Assembly: GCF_036785885.1 (NCBI RefSeq) | Contig: NC_092319.1 | Span: 25,004,983-25,068,982 of the forward strand | Reading direction: 5' to 3' | Length of the DNA: 64,000 bases | Origin: Coffea arabica | Taxonomy: Eukaryota > Streptophyta > Magnoliopsida > Gentianales > Rubiaceae | Part shown: one piece after another, positions 57,631 through 64,000 of the stretch | How positions within the stretch are numbered: position 1 is the stretch's first letter | Layout: each line of letters starts with the position of its first letter | Program-made: the position numbers and the translations under genes | Notes under the pieces: generated by a model | Databases searched by the model: none | Seen by the model: the letters and a program-made list of their open reading frames with translations, nothing else | Told to the model about the DNA's origin: nothing

Positions 57631-59952
57631 TGTGACGACCCCACCTCCCCCTAAGGCGTACCAAAGGATTCGGCGGACCGCCTGCCCAACTCTCGCCAGG
57701 ACTCACTCACTCGTATCACGTGCATACATCCATAGACAATAAATAACATCGCAATTCAATCTTATAATTTACATCGATGCACAATCAAGATACAAAGCCT
57801 CAATATACCCAAACTGGTTCGAAGTGTATACAATCCAAGTACAAATCATTCTAATCGAGTGATAGCGCGAGTACAAGTCAAAAGGAAAAAACAACTAGCT
57901 ACGCTAGTCTTTACACATCTCATGTCTCGCTCGTACCCCTGTAAGGAAAACAAAACTAATGGAGTGAGCCAAAACTCAGTGAAGTTCCAAATATCAAATT
58001 GGCCATTAAGTAAAGTAATAACAGTGTGATAGTGAAATAGCGAGCAAACAAGTCAAATCAGAGAGATAACACTTCAGATAGACAAGAAATATCTGGTTCA
58101 CATTCACATGTAAGGATACAATGGCTCATATCTCAGCTCCATCCCAGCTTGATCGATTGGTAGTTGACACTCCGTCAACTTTCAAGTAATAAACTAGTCC
58201 AAAAAAAAAATCCCACTTCACGGCAGTTTCCGTCCACCGATCAACCCCCTTTTTTGGGCCCGCACGCCACACGAAACATGGGTGGTAATACTCGAGTATA
58301 CCGATTAGCCGAGGAGATAACACTCCACTCGATATCACTAGTTACCCAGGGTTCGTTATCTAATCGACCTGACCCTTGCAGCTCGACTCGATTAACTAGC
58401 CATAGGGTTTCTGGAATTCCAGGCAAGATACAATTTATACACATGTATAGCAAGTCAAGTGAAATCGATGAACAAGAACAAATCTCGTTAGGGCAAGTGC
58501 GATAAAGTACACCCTTGCCCTATCACATCACTTATATATCATGCAATCATATCGGTCAAAGATAAATCACAAATATCAAGCTCAATCAGATATTTGGAAG
58601 CACTCACCAAAAGTAGTGCCTCTAGTGTTCGCGTTTGGGTTGTACTCCGGGTTTAGAGTCCAAATCTGCGATAAAACTTGATTTAAGAACTTTGAAAATC
58701 GACTAAGGTTCGAAACTTAGACGTTTCGTTTAATAAGAATCAAGAAATTGAAATTCACTTGGAGAGTAGTCGTGAAACACTTGCTCGCTTTTTAAACTAT
58801 AAAACTTTGTAACATTTATACTTTGAAATGCCATTTGAGTCGAAAGTACAAGGAAAACATACTCCGAGCAGTCATTATTTTATTTCCCAAGGGTACAAGT
58901 TCGGCCAAGTTCTTACTTATATACCTCGGTAAAAGAAGACGCAAATATCCTAGATAGCTCAAGTAGTAATCACTCTTAACCCTTACTCAAGTTGCAAGTA
59001 TGTCTGCCTAGCCTTTGAGCGTAAATTTGGGTAGCATGCCCTTTGTATTTTCCTATTTCAGCCATTTATGGCTTAATTCTTTTCCTCAATCAAACCCAAG
59101 GTTACACACAAAACAATCTCATTTCAATAGCCATTCAATAGGCTCAAGGTAATACAAGTACAAAATCAAGCTAACAACAAGTGCGGAAATGAGGTTTAGC
59201 AAAAGACAGATTTGACATGATTTTTTGTAATGGACACAACCGAAGCTACGCTTATCGGATTGGGATGCAATTTATCCCGTTTCGAAGCTAAGACAAAGGG
59301 TACAATTTTTATGAAGACCACTTAGTCCAAATTCCAGTGTAACCCAGTCAAATTCCCAATTCACAGAACCAAATTCCAACTAATCGGCTAGTTAACCATA
59401 CTACCTTCAAATGGCCATATCTCAAGCTACCAGAGTCCGTTTAAGACGTTCTTCGAGGCATTAAAAAGATAAGACAACGTACTAAAACTTTCATGTTTTG
59501 ACTAAAAGCTAGTTCAGTACATATCTAGGTGAACAAATGCAACCAACTTAGTGTACTGGCAAAACTGTCCGCTGGTTTTACTCCTAGGGTAGTCAGGGTA
59601 TTTTCATCTTTTCATAGGCTACGTTACTCTGATTGAGCTGAAATTTTGTAGGAAACCATAAAATATCATTCCCTACGACTTTCATGTTTTGTGCTACCCC
59701 TAATTAGGCCTCTAACATGATGAAATGGAACCGGACAGAACTGAAACTAAATTTTCCAGAAATCTGGAATTTTTGTTATTTCAAGCTATAATTCACATTT
59801 CCACCTTGAAACTACCACTACTATCACCTTCACAAGATCATATACCATATATATACATCATACCACACCTAACCCACAAGAAACCTTAACTCAAAAGTCA
59901 TCCATCTAATCATAAAAATTACTTGAAACAAGCATCACAAACACAATACCTG
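57631..59952 (-). mobile_element. Tekay-like LTR start (A), cut at 59952
   Basis: Starts TGTGACGACCCCACCTCCCCCTAAGGCG, the conserved end of the family at 10146 and 30595. It inserted into Copia RT, with left flank AAGTG (57626-57630). The segment TCATTCCCTACGACTTTCATGTTTT near 59670 matches the same part of 10146-13083 and 30595-33320. It stops at 59952 where LTR B begins, and its tail was not recognised after 63650. Confidence 0.7.
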
Positions 59953-62900
59953 TGACGCCCCCACTTCTCCCTAAGGCGAACCAAAGGGTATCCGCGGGAC
60001 GCCTGCCCAGCTCTCGCCAGGACTCAAGCAATTTTCGTCCAAGCTTAATACAACACTAGACGTTACGATTAAATACTATAAATACAATCAGTGCGTAAGC
60101 TTTCAAGCTTATCAATATTCAACATCTGCCCAATCATTACATCGAAATCTCGAAATACATCAATATTCAAAATATACATCAATCACAAGTCTATCCCCAA
60201 CGTGTAACGGAAACCCTAAAACAAGAGTACGCCAAGAGGGGTTTCTCCAACATTTCTCCAAGTCCAATCCTGTTAAGGAAAACAAATCTATAGGGTGAGC
60301 TAACGCTCGTGAGGCCAAGAACACACATGCAAGCACTTAGTCAAATAACAATCCCAAATTTAATAAATAAAGCCATGTCTTTTCAATAATCAATCAATCA
60401 AACATGAAAGGTAATCAGAAACAATTCAAGGATATAGTAGCTCTCAGGAGCTAAGTTCCACTCGATCTGCCGTTGTCATTCGTATACCTTCCCGCATTGA
60501 CCCTCCTGTCAACCGGGTCGGTATTTCCATTTCCGTAGATCACCACTTACTTTCCTCCGTCCACCGTACACCCCAAGGGCCCACAAGTCTATTATTGGGC
60601 GATACTCTACGAGTATGCCAAGCAAGACCTCTTATTAGGTCGAGCTTATGTGTATCTCATGGCTCGCCCCAGTCCCCGACCAAGCCCATTACCGGCTCGA
60701 GTCTAAGGTTGGCCTATGAGTTTGGGCGTCCCCCATTCATTTGAAGGTCGAGGAGGTTCACTCCAACGACACAAGCATTCATGACATAACATTGCATTTC
60801 ATTCATTCATTCAATACATTCCATTCATTCATTTGAAATTAGAACGAGTGCGATAAAGTACGCACCCGCCCTTATTTTTAAAACTTTCAACAAATACCAC
60901 AATTAAACAAGTATCAAAATTCACACACTTGACACTCACCGAGCAATTCAATAAGAATTATTTTCTGGGAGTTCAAGTGTCCGCGGTGAGATCCTCTTGA
61001 AGGTCTCCTTGCGCGCCTGGCAATTTAATAGCGAATAATCATACAATTAACCCACTTATCAAGAAGATTGTACATTAGTACAATCTAAGGATTATTTCGC
61101 AAAAAGGAACCTCAATTACACGTAAATCGAGGTACAACTTGCCTTTTATTATGTACAATAATATTTGAGTTTTTATCTTGAAGATCGTAAGCAAAACGTT
61201 TAAGAATATCAAAAGAACAAAGAGTTTTTGAAAAACTCTATTTCTTTGGAATTGGAAAATTTTTCAGTTTTATGTTGAATCTTTGAAAAATCATAACTCG
61301 CTCGGTATAAGTCGAGAATTGGAAAACTTTATACCGTTGGAAACCTCTTAGAGAGTACTATAAGTTCCTAGAAGACACTTGTCCATGAATTGAAGTGAAA
61401 AGTGGTCAAAAATGAGCTTGAAGACGCAGGGTCGGTTTTCATGGCAGAATTAAGTTGGATTTCGGCCAACTTTGAAAATTCGGCACGATTCACACGTTGC
61501 AAACCGGCCTCTGAAATTTGCAGTTCAATTAGGGTTGCAAGTGAGGTGTATGAAAAAACAAGCGGATCAAGAATCGGAGTTTCGAGCACCGAGATACGGT
61601 AGCCCGAAGTTGAGCAAATTCAAGACTGGATGAGAATTTTCCAGATTTGAACCTCTAACTTTAGTAATTCAATTGGGTATCGAAACGAACTTGAATTGGC
61701 ACCAAAATTGGCAGTATTTCAATACTATATGGAAAGTATCTCTCTATCGAATTTTGGGGAAAAATACCTTCGGCAAGGTAGTTAATTAGCCCACCAAAGT
61801 TCAAGAAAAATCCTAAGGCAATCTGCCTTTGACTTGCATTTCCCAATTTCCAATCGTCTAACCAAGAAAGTTATCCAACCATGGTTCATTTGTGAAATAA
61901 GGGTCTAAGATACACCCATAATATCTTTGGTAAGTGTTTAATATCAAAAACATCAACTAACAAGTTCACTCCAAGATTTGGTTCCAAACCAGTCCAAACA
62001 TTAGGGTTTTCCAAAACAGAGCAGTCCACTTGTTTCAGTCACAAATCAGTCAATATAGCTCGAAATCGAGCATGGCTTATGCCGTTGGAAAATACATTCA
62101 TAGGACTAAAATATCACAGAAGAAATCATTTCCAAATTCGGCACCCAACTGGTTCAAATTCGGCCATCAAGTTGCTGCCTGACCACTTCATTCCAGACGA
62201 ACAGAGCAACAGGACAGTGAACTTAAAACATTTGGTTCGGCTTTCTCACAAGGAATCAGAACGTGCATTTTATACCAAATTAAAGCTAGGAATGTCTAGT
62301 TTCAAACTCCACCGACGGTACATGATTTCGACATCCGAGGACAGAGTTATAGCCAAAATACTACTGCTGGTCAGAGTCATACGCGAATCAGTTTCCAGAT
62401 TTGCTGGTTTCTAAAAAAAATTCATTTGCCCATTCAAACCTCATTATTTTTCAATGAAATTTTCCACACCTCTAATACATCATATAAGCATCCAGTTCAA
62501 GCCATTAGTTCATTAAAAACTGGCCTTAAAATGGCCGAATAAAACAGGGGTAGAATCGGAAGTTTTTGCTTCTTACACCCAATGAAGTTCCTACTAATTA
62601 CCCACCACTAATGCATCATTATAATCACTAAACCCACAATATAATCACCATTAATTATCACATCAGCAACAACAACCCAAGTGTGGGAATTCCAAGAGCC
62701 CACAATCACATTTTTATACCATAAACAAGTAACTAAGTGCATGCATGAGCTTAATCTTGCCATATAATCTCCAAAAGATAAGAATCCATGGGTTGATCAT
62801 TACCTACTCCTTTGGTTTGCAAGGTCAGAATTTTCGGCCCTCTTGAAGCTCCAAGAAACCGTGAAAAACTCCTCCTTTTTCTAGCTAGATGATCTCTCCA

Positions 62901-63650
62901 AGTGACAAGCTAAGTGTAGTTCAAATTTGGTGTGAATCCATGAAGTTTTTGTGCAAGAATTGAAGATGAAAATGACATCTTGGTGTTGTTCTTTTTTGCT
63001 GCTGATAATCGGCCAAGAGAGAGACTAAGAGAGAGAGTGTTTGGTCCAAATTTAGCTTCTTAAGGAAGACACAATGTGTGGTGCAAAAATCATCCCCAAA
63101 GTCAACTCTCACTAGGGTGCGTTTGGGCGCGTTTCGGCTCGATTTCTCGCGCGTTTGGTTCACTAGTGCACTAAACCTCTAATGCACTTATATTCAGGTA
63201 AATATTATTCACTCTTGATTGTCCCAAAATAAGGGTCTAAAGTCTCTCAAATAAAGTCGCGCGTGTGAAAACGTGTACCGTCAATTTTAACGCTATAACG
63301 CGAAACTTCCGAGAATTTCTTATAACGATTGTACTACTAACTATCACTTGAGTATTTATTCATAATATTTCCTATTTTAGAACCATAGTACGAGTCTCCA
63401 TTATTCCAAGCTTATTGCACTCTCAAGCGGATAAAATCTCCAAGCACTATTCACTATTTTTACTAAACGCGCTCCCGGAAATTAATTCTTGAAACAAGTC
63501 ACTTTTTAAAAAAATATAACGAAGCTATATTTCCACGTAATTAAGTTCAATAGGTCTAGAAAATAATACTTGGAATAAATGAACAAGTAAATAATTAAAT
63601 AAGCTCAAATTAGGGTTTTAATAGGAGTTTTTTTTTTTTGAGTCCTCACA
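59953..63650 (-). mobile_element. 3.7-kb LTR (copy B), sister of 1-2446
   Basis: Starts TGTGACGCCCCCACTTCTCCC and ends GAGTCCTCACA. The part 61208-63650 matches 1-2446 nearly base for base. Flanks ATACC (59948-59952) and TGAGT (63651-63655) differ, so no TSD supports a simple solo LTR. The first 60 bases resemble the start of the Tekay-like LTRs, which suggests a Gypsy LTR read on the minus strand. The small ORFs in it (61402-61602, 62079-62414) have no recognised product. Confidence 0.75.
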
Positions 63651-64000
63651 TGAGTCGAGTATTAACTCCTCAAATCTCCAATAAATTTGTATCCATGCGT
63701 CTTTTGGAAAACTATCCACGCGTGAGTAGTATATGCTCACTTAGAACTTATTCACCTTTAATTCTCGATTAACTTTTCTTAATCTGCTATTGTCCGTTCT
63801 TAATTTCCTCAGGATAATCATACCCTCGAATATAATATCACCTTGAAACACTCGCGTTCGTTATTTCTCACCTAAACAATCCTTCCGAAAATTGAAGTTG
63901 TTAACGGGACATTTCAAAAACATAATGAAGACATTATTCCATACGAATGGATTTAAAATGGTCGTAATAAATTATTTGGGGAAAACAGGTGGATAAATAC
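63651..64000. other. Unassigned sequence at the right edge
   Basis: No gene or known element recognised. It does not visibly resume the LTR interrupted at 59952. The last bases (TTATTTGGGGAAAACAGGTG) weakly recall the tail of the Tekay-like LTRs. Confidence 0.4.

Overview
The window is nuclear DNA of a flowering plant, most likely a eudicot; I cannot name the species. Two things show this: an intact, intron-containing gene for a photosystem II antenna protein (LHCB2 type, minus strand, 51860-53704), and plant LTR retrotransposons of the Tat/Retand, Ogre, Tekay/Del and Copia lineages that fill most of the rest. I recognise no bacterial genes, CRISPR arrays, tRNA genes or rRNA genes.

Positions 3192-45054 are one nest of retrotransposons. 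The oldest layer is a minus-strand Tat-type element. Its 5' LTR is at 44580-45054 with a primer-binding site at 44560-44577. Its coding parts then run leftward in order: gag (42855-44535), protease (42301-42854), reverse transcriptase (13084-13892 and 9231-10145), RNase H, integrase (8125-8786 and 4673-5099), a tandem-repeat spacer (3970-4480) and an antisense ORF (3192-3586). Later insertions split it: a solo LTR at 5100-8119 (TSD GGGTG), a solo LTR at 10146-13083 (TSD CATTT), an Ogre-like element at 13893-42300 (TSD ACTGG/CCTGG) and an LTR that ends at 3191. The Ogre-like element was itself hit by a reversed relative's solo LTR at 17521-22517 (TSD TGATG) and by Tekay material at 22911-33320. 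The Tekay material joins a 3' LTR plus pol fragment to a second element whose interior is only 169 bp.

Positions 45055-55809 are the low-copy host island. It holds a possible Aux/IAA-like exon scrap next to the Tat LTR, a Mutator-like foldback MITE (45934-47116), a solo LTR (47709-50214, TSD TCCTT), a hAT-like MITE (51185-51706, TSD TGAAAAAT) and the LHCB2 gene with its promoter. LHCB2 is the only convincing functional host gene.

Positions 55810-64000 are again repeats: a decayed minus-strand Copia element (55810-57630), cut by a Tekay-type LTR start (57631-59952), next to a 3.7-kb LTR (59953-63650). A sister copy of that LTR occupies 1-2446. None of the retroelement ORFs is intact; stops and frameshifts are listed per entry. 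Retroelement family names rest on recognised protein and LTR motifs, not on a database search.
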